Below, in pieces: positions 7,304 to 15,555 of a stretch of DNA of 64,000 nucleotides. The position numbers and the translations under genes are program-made. The notes under the pieces were generated by a model. It saw nothing but the letters and a program-made list of their open reading frames with translations. It was not told the DNA's origin and searched no databases. Position 1 is the stretch's first letter; every line of letters begins with the position of its first letter. Source of the DNA: Limivivens faecihominis (GTDB lineage Bacteria; Bacillota; Clostridia; Lachnospirales; Lachnospiraceae); NCBI RefSeq assembly GCF_020686945.1, contig NZ_JAJEPR010000007.1, positions 62,001 through 126,000 on the forward strand, read 5' to 3'.

Positions 7304-8896
7304 TCATTCGCCCAGAATGGCTTTGAGATCCTCTTCCGGAGTGGTGATAGGGGCAATATTAAATTTTTCCACAAGGAAATTCAGTACGTTGGGAGAGATA
7401 AAGGCCGGGAGTGTGGGACCCAGACGGATATCTTTGATTCCCAGGTGAAGCAGGGTCAGAAGGATGCAGACCGCTTTCTGCTCGTACCAGCTTAAAATCA
7501 TGCTCAGGGGTAGGTCGTTGACGCCGCAATCAAAGGCGTCTGCCAGAGCGAGGGCGATCTGAATCGCGGAGTAGGCGTCGTTGCACTGGCCGATATCCAT
7601 GACTCTCGGAAGGCCTCCGATCGTACCGAGATCTAGGTCGTTGAAGCGGTATTTGCCGCAGGCCAGGGTCAGGATCACGGTGTCCGGCGGAGTCTGTCTG
7701 ACAAATTCCGTATAGTAATTCCGGCCCGGACGGCTTCCGTCACAGCCTCCCACCAGGAAGAAATGGCGGATCGCGCCGGATTTCACCGCATCCACGACCG
7801 TATCGGCAACGGAAAGGACGGTATTTCTCGCAAAACCGGTCATGACTTTGCTGCCGCCGTTAATTCCGTGAAATTCCCGGTTTTCCCCATAACCGCCGAG
7901 CTCCAGAGCTTTCTCGATGACGGGCGTGAAATCCTTGTCCTCGCCGATGTGGCGCATTTCCGGGTAGCCGACCACCTCCGTCGTAAAGACGCGGTCCGCG
8001 TAGCTGGCTTTAGGCGGCATGAGACAGTTGGTGGTAAAAAGAATCGGGGCGGGCAGATCGGCGAACTCTTTCTGCTGATTCTGCCAGGCCGTACCGAAGT
8101 TGCCTTTAAGCTGTCTGTATTTTTTCAGCTCTGGATAGGCGTGGGCGGGAAGCATCTCCCCGTGGGTATAGATGTTGATGCCTTTTCCTTCGGTCTGCTC
8201 TAGAAGAAGCTTGAGATCATAGAGATCATGGCCGGAGATCACGATGAAGGGGCCTTTTTCCACCGTGAGCGTCACCTCCGTGGGTTCGGGATTTCCGAAG
8301 GTCTCCGTGTTGGCCTTGTCCAGCATGGCCATACATTTCAGGTTCACCTCGCCCACTTCCAGAACGATGGGCAGAAGCTCATCCATTCCCCAGTCGTCCA
8401 TGCCTACAGCGAAGAGTGCTTTATATAGGAAGCGATGGATCTCTTCATCCTTATAGCCCAGGACTGCCGCATGGTAAGCGTAGGCCGCCATGCCGCGGAT
8501 TCCGAAAAGGATCAGGGATTTGAGGGAACGGATATCCTCGTCCGCAGTCCAGAGCTTTTCCATATCGTAGTCGTTGTTTTTGCCGCAGGGGGATGCACAG
8601 ACAGCGCAATCCGGAATCAGTCGCGCCTTCTCCTCTTCCACTCGGTCGATGAGACGCTGCAGAGCCTCGTTGTCAAAATTTACATTGGTAAGGGTGGCAA
8701 AAAGGCCTTCCACCACAATGGCGGCTGTTGAATCCTTCAGGGCCCACTCATTTCCGTCCGTGGATCTTGCCAGGCCGATAAGGGCGCCGGTGAGCTGATC
8801 CTGAAGTCTGGCGGTATCTTCTTTTTTCCCACAGACACCTGCTTTTCCGGTACAGCCGCTGCATCCGGCTGTCTGTTCACACTGATAACAAAACAT
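7304..8896 (-). CDS. hcp: Hybrid cluster protein (hydroxylamine reductase)
   Basis: This 530-residue protein is Hcp (prismane protein). The family carries an iron-sulfur-oxo hybrid cluster and acts as a nitric oxide reductase and hydroxylamine reductase in the anaerobic cytoplasm. The N-terminal MFCYQCEQTAGCSGCTGKAGVC gives the cysteines of the proximal cluster (Cys3, Cys6, then Cys12/15 and Cys22). Hybrid-cluster ligand regions are visible around ISGHDLYDL, FTTNCLMPP, FLVGGCDGSRPGRNYYT and LTLACGKYRFN. An AAGGAGG ribosome-binding site lies 8 bases before the ATG. It is downstream of the iron-sulfur gene (139-bp gap) and probably shares its HcpR-type promoter. Confidence 0.97.
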   Translation of the reverse strand: MFCYQCEQTAGCSGCTGKAGVCGKKEDTARLQDQLTGALIGLARSTDGNEWALKDSTAAIVVEGLFATLTNVNFDNEALQRLIDRVEEEKARLIPDCAVCASPCGKNNDYDMEKLWTADEDIRSLKSLILFGIRGMAAYAYHAAVLGYKDEEIHRFLYKALFAVGMDDWGMDELLPIVLEVGEVNLKCMAMLDKANTETFGNPEPTEVTLTVEKGPFIVISGHDLYDLKLLLEQTEGKGINIYTHGEMLPAHAYPELKKYRQLKGNFGTAWQNQQKEFADLPAPILFTTNCLMPPKASYADRVFTTEVVGYPEMRHIGEDKDFTPVIEKALELGGYGENREFHGINGGSKVMTGFARNTVLSVADTVVDAVKSGAIRHFFLVGGCDGSRPGRNYYTEFVRQTPPDTVILTLACGKYRFNDLDLGTIGGLPRVMDIGQCNDAYSAIQIALALADAFDCGVNDLPLSMILSWYEQKAVCILLTLLHLGIKDIRLGPTLPAFISPNVLNFLVEKFNIAPITTPEEDLKAILGE

Positions 8897-8984
8897 AGTT
8901 TTCCTCCTTAAATTTTCTGGTTATTCGAGCGTCGCTATTTTTTTAAACGTTTGGACCTGAGCAATCTTTATTCCTGCGAGCAAC

Positions 8985-9031
8985 GAGCCAATCAGCCATG
9001 CTTGCATGGATATTTGACTTGATTGTGGCTC
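8985..9031. repeat. Intercistronic hairpin between iron-sulfur gene and hcp
   Basis: CCATGC-TT-GCATGG (8996-9009) forms a tight hairpin, and the outer GAGCC...GGCTC arms can close around it with a bulge. There is no T-run, so a processing or stabilising element is more likely than a terminator. Confidence 0.5.
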
Positions 9032-9035
9032 CAAA

Positions 9036-9719
9036 TCATACAATTTCTCCTCGGGGGCTAATTGTTATGATCTTCAGCGGAATATCTTTCCTGCTCTTCT
9101 CCAGTGCTTTTTTCACTGCGTTGGTGAGGCCCCCACAACAGGGAACGGTCATGCGGGTCACGGTGATGCTTCGGATGTCGTTGTACCTGAAAATCTCTAG
9201 CAGTTTTTTGGAATAGTCCACGTCATCGAGCTTCGGGCAGCCAATGAGGGTCACTTTTCCCCGGATAAAATCTTTGTGGAAGCTTCCGTAGGCGTAGGCC
9301 GTACAGTCCGCGGCGATGAGAAGGTCGGCTCCGTCAAAGTAAGGGGCATTGGGCGCTACCAGCTTGATCTGCACCGGGAAATTCGAGAGCTGGCCGGGCA
9401 TGGACACCTCGGAAATAGGCTCGTCATGCTCGATGGTCTGACAGACCGTACCCGGGCAGCCGCAGGGCAGAGGCTCTTTCTTCGCGGCTTTCGCAGCCAG
9501 CACAGCTGCCTCGTCGTAAGCCGGAGCTTCTCTCTCCTCAAAGGAAATGGCGTTCTCCGGACAGGCCGGCAGACAATCGCCCAGGCCGTCGCAGTAGTGC
9601 TCGTGGAGCAGCTTGGCTTTGCCGTTTACCATACCGATGGCCCCTTCGTGACAGGCGCTGGCGCAGAGGCCGCAGCCGCTGCATTTTTCTTCGTCGATGG
9701 TGATAATTCTTCGGATCAT
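9036..9719 (-). CDS. 4Fe-4S dicluster protein, likely electron partner of Hcp
   Basis: A 227-residue cytoplasmic protein with two ferredoxin-type clusters near the N-terminus: CSGCGLCASAC (Cys13, 16, 19, 23) and a variant CDGLGDCLPACP (about residues 43-54). Further cysteines lie in PCGCPGTVC and VPCCGG. The C-terminal part (LIAADCTAYAYGSFH, VTLIGCPKLDD) resembles the domain that usually follows such ferredoxin modules beside hcp in Clostridia. It probably feeds electrons to Hcp. It is the first gene after a promoter with a candidate Crp/Fnr-type site and is followed by hcp. The direct role is inference from family and neighbourhood. Confidence 0.85.
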   Translation of the reverse strand: MIRRIITIDEEKCSGCGLCASACHEGAIGMVNGKAKLLHEHYCDGLGDCLPACPENAISFEEREAPAYDEAAVLAAKAAKKEPLPCGCPGTVCQTIEHDEPISEVSMPGQLSNFPVQIKLVAPNAPYFDGADLLIAADCTAYAYGSFHKDFIRGKVTLIGCPKLDDVDYSKKLLEIFRYNDIRSITVTRMTVPCCGGLTNAVKKALEKSRKDIPLKIITISPRGEIV

Positions 9720-9815
9720 GTGAGGTCTCCTTATAATCTATTTGTTGAAAATCTGCGGGAGCTTTATGAAAAAATGAGTTTACAGATTTTCGCTGTGTCG
9801 TTTGGTTCTGAGATG

Positions 9816-9860
9816 ATTATAAGGGAGAAGAAGAATTCATAATGTTGCAGAGGTCACATT
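9816..9860 (-). promoter_or_regulatory. Promoter with Crp/Fnr-type operator for the hcp module
   Basis: A dyad AATGT-N10-ACATT (9841-9860) also reads TGTTG-N6-TCACA, close to the Crp/Fnr consensus TGTGA-N6-TCACA. On the minus strand its centre lies 32 bp upstream of the centre of a TATAAT -10 (9816-9821), that is at -41.5, the classical class II activator position. No good -35 is present, as expected for activator dependence. The leader holds a GAAAATCTG/CAGATTTTC hairpin (9747-9755 and 9783-9791). Confidence 0.65.
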
Positions 9861-9976
9861 TTGGATTGGTTTTTTGTTCCAGAGGCGGCTATCGTTATTT
9901 TTCGTTCTGTATGCTATAACGGAAATCTATTGGGCGGCCCCTGGATAAAGTATTATCTTTGGAGGGCTGATTATAC

Positions 9977-10016
9977 AAAAACCATGTGAGAATTTTTGGA
10001 GGCTCACATGGTTTTT
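9977..10016. terminator. Bidirectional terminator after the Crp/Fnr gene
   Basis: AAAAACCATGTGAG (9977-9990) pairs perfectly over 14 bp with CTCACATGGTTTTT (10003-10016). It is the main other content of the 384-bp gap 9720-10103. Confidence 0.9.
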
Positions 10017-10103
10017 ATGATTCTACTTTTTATATCTGTTAATATATTTTTCTATATTTCTGTGAATATTTAAAGCCTGACTTCTGCTTCTCTTACACCC
10101 TTC

Positions 10104-10766
10104 TTATAAGATCCGGAAACAATTTCGGTCATAATCGATGAGGCCTTCTTTTTTCATCTTTGCCAGCTCTCTTGTGAGGGCGCTCCGGTCAGCACAGAGA
10201 TATTCTGCCAGCTCCACTCTCCCTAAGGGGCTTTCAAAATAGCGGGAATGCTGGGTTTCAGCCTGGAGTGAAAGGTAGGCGAGGATTTTTTCCCGGAGAG
10301 TCTTCTTGGAGATCACCTCGACCTTGCGGATGAGCTCCTGGTTTTTTTCCGCGATAACACGGACCATATTTTCGATCAACCGATGATGAAACACGCAGGC
10401 CATATTGCAGCTTCGCATGACACGGTCAAAGGGAAGGAAGAGAATCTCTGCGTCCTCCGAAACCTGAAATGTCACCGTGGAACGGCTGTCGTTCCCGCAG
10501 GCGAAGGTCTCTCCGAAAAGCTCATTTTTCCGCATGCGGACCAGAAGCGTCTTATTTCCCCAGAGGTCTTCCTTTATCATATCGACGGCTCCAGAAAGGA
10601 CGATGCCAATGTGTTTCATATTTTCCTGCTCGAAGGCGATGATCTCGCCTTTGCTGAAAGTGGCGGTGTGATAGGTGATGCAGTCCAGCATGGGGCGACG
10701 GTCTTGTTGGGCGATGCCTTCAAAGAGAGGGGTGTCTAAAGATAGTAGCTTGTTTTCCATTTTCAT
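10104..10766 (-). CDS. Crp/Fnr family regulator, probable HcpR
   Basis: A 220-residue regulator with an N-terminal cyclic-nucleotide-binding-like domain (about 10-130: KGEIIAFEQENMKHIGIVLSGAVDMI, NELFGETFACG) and a C-terminal Crp helix-turn-helix (about 150-215: SPLGRVELAEYLCADRSALTRELAKMKKEGLI). No N-terminal cysteine cluster of the Fnr type is present. HcpR-type members of this family switch on hcp in response to nitrosative stress. Its place beside the iron-sulfur gene and hcp, and a Crp-type dyad at -41.5 upstream of them, fits that role. It is monocistronic with its own terminator. The HcpR label is inference from context. Confidence 0.85.
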   Translation of the reverse strand: MKMENKLLSLDTPLFEGIAQQDRRPMLDCITYHTATFSKGEIIAFEQENMKHIGIVLSGAVDMIKEDLWGNKTLLVRMRKNELFGETFACGNDSRSTVTFQVSEDAEILFLPFDRVMRSCNMACVFHHRLIENMVRVIAEKNQELIRKVEVISKKTLREKILAYLSLQAETQHSRYFESPLGRVELAEYLCADRSALTRELAKMKKEGLIDYDRNCFRIL

Positions 10767-10801
10767 AAAATTGCGTAAACCTTTGCTTTTTGATTTGGAT
10801 T

Positions 10802-10862
10802 ATAAGGTATTTTTAGCTTTACGTCAAATTTTAGACTGGGAGAGTAAAACTATATGGTAGTT
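10802..10862. repeat. Degenerate end of the TTACGTCA repeat family (copy 1)
   Basis: ATAAGG, CTTTACGTCA, AGACTGG and ACTATATGGT occur in the same order and orientation as in the end at 11974-12020. Two short insertions interrupt it, and about 20 of 26 bases match in the last block. No palindromic unit array follows. It lies on the 3' side of the Rpn nuclease gene; the rest of the 228-bp gap shows nothing else. Confidence 0.5.
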
Positions 10863-10994
10863 ATGGCTAGACACCTCGAGTTGATATTTATTGGTAAATA
10901 GATGCTTATGAAAGATAGAATTCTTCCTCTTCTAAATAGAGTAAATTGTGGGATATGTTTTGTCCAGAATGGACATAGATAGGTTAAATGCCAA

Positions 10995-11828
10995 TTACAT
11001 ATGCGCGCGGAAATCTTCCAGAGTGGTGGCTTTTGTTGCAGTGAGAAGCCATGACTTAAGCTTCTGCGGATTTTTTTCTATTTTCATCTGGCTTTTCAGG
11101 TCTTCTGGCACAGGGAATTTGGATTCAAGAATTGTAAAAATACTTTCTAAAATACCTTCCTGTTTTTCTTTTTGCAACATCTCTTCCAACAGCATATAAC
11201 GTTCCTCCATTGCACGACTGCTTTTGATCTTCTCAATGTGACGCTGGACCAGTTTTATGAAGGAGTTTGCCTCTTCTTCGGGAATCGTCTTGCGCCCGGA
11301 ATTTTTCACATAGTTCAAAAATTCCATAAGCTCGGATGAAATCCCTTCTTCTTTTTCGCCTCTGGTATTCAGGTAAACCGTTACCACTCCGTCTGTGACC
11401 GCCTTGCCTGTCTCTTCACAGTATGTACGGGTATAATAGCGGTAAAACCCTTCTCCGAACGGATCAAAATCACAGATAAAAATGACGTAAGTATCCGGCA
11501 GATTTTCATAGGATTCTCCGGCAAGCAGAGCATCCATATCCAGCTGTGCGTGATAATATCTGCTTCTTTTGGGCAGATAATCCTGACGGACTACCTGCAT
11601 TTCTACATTGTATCTCGTATGTTTTTCATCCGCGGCGTAGACGTCGAGGCGTACTCCGTGATATTCGGAATGATAGGCCATTGTCTTCTCGGTCTGTACC
11701 TGAACGCTGGCAATCGTGATTTCTAAAGAAAGTTCCAGAAGCTTCCGGCAGATCTCCCGGTCTGTCATAACTGCCGCAAACAAAAACGCATCACGAATCG
11801 TCAGATCTTTGAATTTTTTCTTTTCCAT
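10995..11828 (-). CDS. Rpn/PDDEXK_2 family putative recombination-promoting nuclease
   Basis: A 277-residue protein of the PD-(D/E)XK nuclease family transposase group (PF12784, related to Rpn/YhgA). It has the N-terminal KFKDLTIRDAFLFAAVMTD, the core HGVRLDVYAADEKHTRYNVEMQVVRQDYLPKRSRYYHAQLD (Asp in RLDVY and Glu-x-Gln in VEMQV, the D...ExQ nuclease residues), and YVIFICDFDPFG. Family members cut DNA and some promote RecA-independent recombination. The chosen start (11828) has AGGAAGG 5-9 bases upstream; a longer frame to 11954 lacks this. The gene is flanked on both sides by ends of an undescribed repeat element, in direct orientation. Confidence 0.88.
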   Translation of the reverse strand: MEKKKFKDLTIRDAFLFAAVMTDREICRKLLELSLEITIASVQVQTEKTMAYHSEYHGVRLDVYAADEKHTRYNVEMQVVRQDYLPKRSRYYHAQLDMDALLAGESYENLPDTYVIFICDFDPFGEGFYRYYTRTYCEETGKAVTDGVVTVYLNTRGEKEEGISSELMEFLNYVKNSGRKTIPEEEANSFIKLVQRHIEKIKSSRAMEERYMLLEEMLQKEKQEGILESIFTILESKFPVPEDLKSQMKIEKNPQKLKSWLLTATKATTLEDFRAHM

Positions 11829-11973
11829 TGTTTTCCTTCCTGAAGAGGAAAAATTCTTAATGTAAGTATAAATCATATTTTGTATTTTTACAATATAAAG
11901 ATGCAAAAAAAATTTATTCGAAGGAACAGGCTCGCCGCCTTTCCCTTCGAGCATCCTTTTCTGCTTAAGTTCA

Positions 11974-12346
11974 AAAAATAAGGTGCTTACGTCAGACTGG
12001 TTGGGTAAGACTATATGGTGGGATGGATATCCAGATATGGATGTATTTGACTTATTTTGGATTTTTAGAATTTACGGTCATGCGTTTACGGGGCTTTCTA
12101 TGACTTCATTTGAACTTTTCTAATTTGCAGTCATGCATTTTAGGGGTGTTCATTGACTGCATTGGAATTTTGGGAATTTCAGTCAAATATTTTCGAGATT
12201 TTATTGACTGCAATTGGAATTCTTATATTTACAGTCAAACATTTCTCAAAATTGCATAACTGCATTTGAGCTTTTTAAGATTTGCGGTCAACTTGGGGCC
12301 TTATTTTTAATGACTTATTTGGAAATTTTGCAGTATGCAGTCAATC
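11974..12346 (+). repeat. Repeat element C: one end plus six palindromic 53-bp units
   Basis: The end AATAAGGTGCTTACGTCA (11977-11994 region) and ACTATATGGTG are followed by units starting near 12047, 12100, 12153, 12204, 12256 and 12310 (spacing 51-54 bp). Each unit opens with TTGACT (or TGACT) and closes with AGTCA, as in TTGACTGCA...CAGTCAA, with about 18 bp between units. It has the same end-to-unit order as the right end of element B read on the minus strand. The second end is not recognisable after 12346. This fills most of the 590-bp gap 11829-12418. Confidence 0.8.
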
Positions 12347-12418
12347 TAAGCTTATATACAGAAGTTCTCCATTGCACCATTTTAAAAAGCATAACATTCC
12401 CGCCTCCTCTTTTCAATT

Positions 12419-13108
12419 TTATAGTTTTTCCCGGTAAAAATGCTCCTCAATATATGGGATCACCTCGGTAAGATCCTCAAGCTTCGCCTCAATGAGAGGC
12501 TCCAGATCCGGGGCTGATTTGAGGATGTCGGGGATCATGATGGGAAGCATGCCTGCATTCAGCGCAGAACGAAGGCCGTTCTGGGAATCCTCGAGAACCA
12601 GCGTCTTGCCCGGGTCGGCTCCCAGAGCTGCTCCGGCTTTCTCATAAATTTCCGGGTCCGGCTTGGAACGACGAACCTGATCCCCGCAGATAATCACGGA
12701 AAAATCGCCCCAGACACCGCAGCCCTTGAGCTTTTCTCGGGTTCGCTCCTGGCTGGAGGAAGTCGCTACTGCCAGAGCGAAGCCTTCTTTTTTCAGAAAA
12801 GTCATCAGCTCCAGCAGGCCTTTTTTCACCGGAACGCCTTCTGCTTCCTGGATTTTCCTGCTCTCTTCCCGGTAAGCCTCCGTAAATTTATCAAAGGGAA
12901 ACTCCTGTCCATATACGCTTTTGAAATATTCTTCTCTGCCCTTGAGGTTCATGCCCAGAGTGTGATAAATGTTGTGCCCCAGGGGACCATAACCCATTTT
13001 TTCCCCGGTAATATCCCAGGAGCGCTGAACTAGCCGTTCTGAATCCAGCATCAGACCGTCCACGTCGAAAATGACCGCCTGAAGAGGACATTTCTTCTGT
13101 TGTTCCAT
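12419..13108 (-). CDS. HAD superfamily hydrolase, beta-phosphoglucomutase-like
   Basis: A 229-residue HAD-IA protein. Motif I is AVIFDVDGLMLDSE (nucleophile and acid Asp, about residues 11-24), motif II is AVATSSSQE, the motif III lysine is in RSKPDPEIYEKA, and motif IV is LVLEDSQNGL. An alpha-helical cap lies between motifs I and II. Members hydrolyse or isomerise sugar phosphates; the substrate is not defined by sequence. The start at 13108 was chosen over an upstream ATG at 13225 because the DVDG motif then sits at the normal place and AGAAAGG precedes it. It lies between repeat elements C and A with no clear operon partner. Confidence 0.9.
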   Translation of the reverse strand: MEQQKKCPLQAVIFDVDGLMLDSERLVQRSWDITGEKMGYGPLGHNIYHTLGMNLKGREEYFKSVYGQEFPFDKFTEAYREESRKIQEAEGVPVKKGLLELMTFLKKEGFALAVATSSSQERTREKLKGCGVWGDFSVIICGDQVRRSKPDPEIYEKAGAALGADPGKTLVLEDSQNGLRSALNAGMLPIMIPDILKSAPDLEPLIEAKLEDLTEVIPYIEEHFYREKL

Positions 13109-13246
13109 GTTATTTCGCCTTTCTGAAAAGCTTAAGAATGTATTCATTATATGATATTTGTAAAGAAGCGTCAAATGGGAAACCTTTTGCAGGCAATCCG
13201 TGACAGGAGGCTTTGGGAAAGCCATGGGGGAAAATGATTATGCAAA

Positions 13247-13521
13247 GGGGCGGCTCGGAGTCGCGAGCCCGCCGCCCCTCTGCACTCCCCACTGGGCCCG
13301 CTTAGAAAATAAGGGGCTTACGTCAGGCTGAAACATAGCGATTATATGGTGTTCGATGATTCATATTGAAATTTCACAATTCAAATTCTCAATATGAGGC
13401 GCCGAACACCATATCATCTCCGCGCAACGGCATGACGTAAGCCCCCCTATTTTCTAGCGTGCCCTGGAAGGGGGTGCAGGGGGAAACCAGGACTGCAAGA
13501 CTCTGATGGTTTCCCCCTGCA
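13247..13521. repeat. Repeat element A: short copy with both ends
   Basis: The inverted ends AATAAGGGGCTTACGTCA (inside 13303-13325) and TGACGTAAGCCCCCC (13433 onward) enclose 107 bp. Inside are nested dyads: ATATGGTGTTCG/CGAACACCATAT and TTCATATTGA/TCAATATGA, the latter like one degenerate 53-bp unit. Outside the ends are GC-rich GGGGCGGCTCG/CGAGCCCGCCGCCCC (13247-13278) on the left and a perfect 15-bp stem TGCAGGGGGAAACCA/TGGTTTCCCCCTGCA (13475-13489 and 13507-13521) on the right. The latter is followed by a T-run on the plus strand. Confidence 0.8.
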
Positions 13522-13528
13522 ATATTTT

Positions 13529-15499
13529 TTATTTCAACATATAATCTTTCAAAATCCCATGTTCTTTCAAAAGATCCTCTACGATCGTTCCTTTAACGAC
13601 CTTCAGCAACGGCTTCTTGACGAGATTCAGCAGCCCCGGCAGCTCAATCTCCAGCGGAGATTTTCCATCCATGAGTTTCACGCTGGAATCCAGCAGGTCT
13701 CTCACATCGTAAACGCTTCCCCATACTTCCGGTACGCCTCTGTCTACACCGAGCAGGCCATATACGGCTTCCATCGCGGTACGGACGGAATACTCGGTGG
13801 TGAAGATCGTGTCTCTCGGGGTTTCGGCGAACTGGCCGAGGAAAGCAAAGTTGGTGCAGCCATCGGGGATGACATCCGGGCGGTCGCCTTTGGCGCGGGG
13901 CATGAAGAAGGCAGTAATGTAAGGCATCATGGTTGGTACGCAGACAGCGCTGTGCTCGGCCAGCTCCTCGATCTCCTCTTCGGGTACGCCCAGGTGATAG
14001 AGCCACTCTTCAGTGATCTCCTTACCGGTACACTCTTTCATCGGTTTCTTGATATAATCGCCGGGAACATCGGTGAAGAGGCTGTATACCCATACGCAGA
14101 CCTTCTCCGGATCCTGCTCTTTGAACTGTCCCTGACGATTGATGGTCCAGCTTAAGAGCCAGCTGGAATCCTGGCAGCTCACGATACCGCCGGTAACGAC
14201 GTTTCCGGTTCTCGGGTCACGTTTGCAGATCTTCGTGATATACGGAATGATTTTGTCATCCAGCGTCGTAACGGTAGCAGACTCCCAGTTGGTCTTTGCC
14301 ACGTCGGAGCAGAATTTCTCCGGATGACCGAAGGACGGATCCTGTTTTGCGATATTTTTCCAGAGGCTCCAGCAACCGCTGGTACGAACTTCAGCGTCTC
14401 CGTTGGGCGCATGATTCTGATCACCGTAGATAGTACCCTCGGTACAGCTTCCGTTGGTGACAAATACCAGATCGTTCTCGGTGAGAAGGATGCCTTTCTC
14501 CACGCCGTTTACCTTGCACTCGATAGCTTTTGCCACTTTCTTGCCATCGGAAATTTCAAAGATTACGTTGGTAACTTCAGTGTTATACTGGAAGTCTACG
14601 CCAGCTGCTTTCAGATACTCAACCATCGGAAGGATCAGGGACTCGTACTGGTTGTATCTCGTGAATTTCAGAGCGCTGAAATCAGGAAGTCCGCCGATGT
14701 GATGGATGAATCTCTGGAAGTAGAGCTTCATCTCCAGAGCACTGTGCCAGTTTTCAAAAGCAAACATGGTCCGCCAGTACAGCCAGAAGGTGGAATCAAA
14801 GACTTCGTCGTCAAAAACATCCTCGATGGTCTTGTCGTACAGATCCTCATCCTTGGTGAAGAAAAGCTTCATGATCTCCATGCAGCCTTTCTGGCTCAGG
14901 TTGAATTTTCCATCGGTGTGAGCGTCCTTGCCGCAGTCAACGGTCGCACGGCAGAGAGAATAGTTGGGGTCATGCTTGTTCAGCCAGTAATACTCGTCCA
15001 GAACGGAAGCGCCCGGTTTCTCAAGGGAAGGAATGCTGCGGAACAGATCCCACAGGCACTCGAAATGGTTCTCCATCTCACGGCCGCCGCGCATCACATA
15101 ACCTCTGGCCGGATCAAAAATACCGTCGCAGGCGCCGCCGGGAACGTCCATGGCTTCCAGGATGTGAATGTGGGAGCCGGGCATCTGGGCGTCGCGGACC
15201 ATGAAGCAGGCAGCTGCCAGAGCAGCCAAACCGCTTCCTACCAGGTAAGCATGCTTGTCATCCACGCCTTCCGGTTTCTCCGGGTGAGCAAAAGCTTCGT
15301 AGTTTCCGTTGCTGTAGTAGATGCCTTTGCTGTTTTTCTGGTTCATTCCGCGCTCGGTGTTGCGGTAATCGCTGGTGGCTTTTTTCACCTCAGCTTTTTC
15401 TACTGTTTTTTCCTGACGATTCTTTGCTGCGAGTGCTGCTGCACCTGCTCCTGCTGCCACCAGGGCTGCCAGTCCTAAAGAAGAATGTTTCTTTGCCAT
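13529..15499 (-). CDS. ohyA: Oleate hydratase (MCRA family)
   Basis: A 656-residue FAD enzyme of the myosin-cross-reactive antigen family (PF06100), which adds water to the cis-9 double bond of unsaturated fatty acids such as oleate, a detoxification step in gut bacteria. Family features are the FAD-binding AYLVGSGLAALAAACFMVRD (about 84-103), HILEAMDVPGGACDG, and the MRGGREMENHFECLWDLF region with the catalytic Glu. Unusually, residues 8-25 (GLAALVAAGAGAAALAAK) form an Ala-rich hydrophobic stretch followed by a charged linker, absent from most cytosolic members. It could be a membrane or lipid anchor. AAAGGGG precedes the ATG. The adjacent TetR gene is a plausible regulator. Confidence 0.95.
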   Translation of the reverse strand: MAKKHSSLGLAALVAAGAGAAALAAKNRQEKTVEKAEVKKATSDYRNTERGMNQKNSKGIYYSNGNYEAFAHPEKPEGVDDKHAYLVGSGLAALAAACFMVRDAQMPGSHIHILEAMDVPGGACDGIFDPARGYVMRGGREMENHFECLWDLFRSIPSLEKPGASVLDEYYWLNKHDPNYSLCRATVDCGKDAHTDGKFNLSQKGCMEIMKLFFTKDEDLYDKTIEDVFDDEVFDSTFWLYWRTMFAFENWHSALEMKLYFQRFIHHIGGLPDFSALKFTRYNQYESLILPMVEYLKAAGVDFQYNTEVTNVIFEISDGKKVAKAIECKVNGVEKGILLTENDLVFVTNGSCTEGTIYGDQNHAPNGDAEVRTSGCWSLWKNIAKQDPSFGHPEKFCSDVAKTNWESATVTTLDDKIIPYITKICKRDPRTGNVVTGGIVSCQDSSWLLSWTINRQGQFKEQDPEKVCVWVYSLFTDVPGDYIKKPMKECTGKEITEEWLYHLGVPEEEIEELAEHSAVCVPTMMPYITAFFMPRAKGDRPDVIPDGCTNFAFLGQFAETPRDTIFTTEYSVRTAMEAVYGLLGVDRGVPEVWGSVYDVRDLLDSSVKLMDGKSPLEIELPGLLNLVKKPLLKVVKGTIVEDLLKEHGILKDYMLK

Positions 15500-15555
15500 A
15501 GTAAAAACCCCTTTCTATTTTAAATGCGTTTGTTTTCTTTTTTGTTTCTGACCGT

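Noticed and set aside
11829..11954. N-terminal extension of the Rpn-type protein
   Set aside because: The in-frame upstream ATG has no ribosome-binding site and the added residues are unlike the family; 11828 is supported by AGGAAGG.
12214..12471. Small plus-strand gene in the repeat array
   Set aside because: It is made of repeat units and overlaps the end of the HAD gene; its content follows the 53-bp repeats.
14324..15478. 384-residue plus-strand frame
   Set aside because: It is entirely antisense to the well-supported oleate hydratase gene and has no family pattern.
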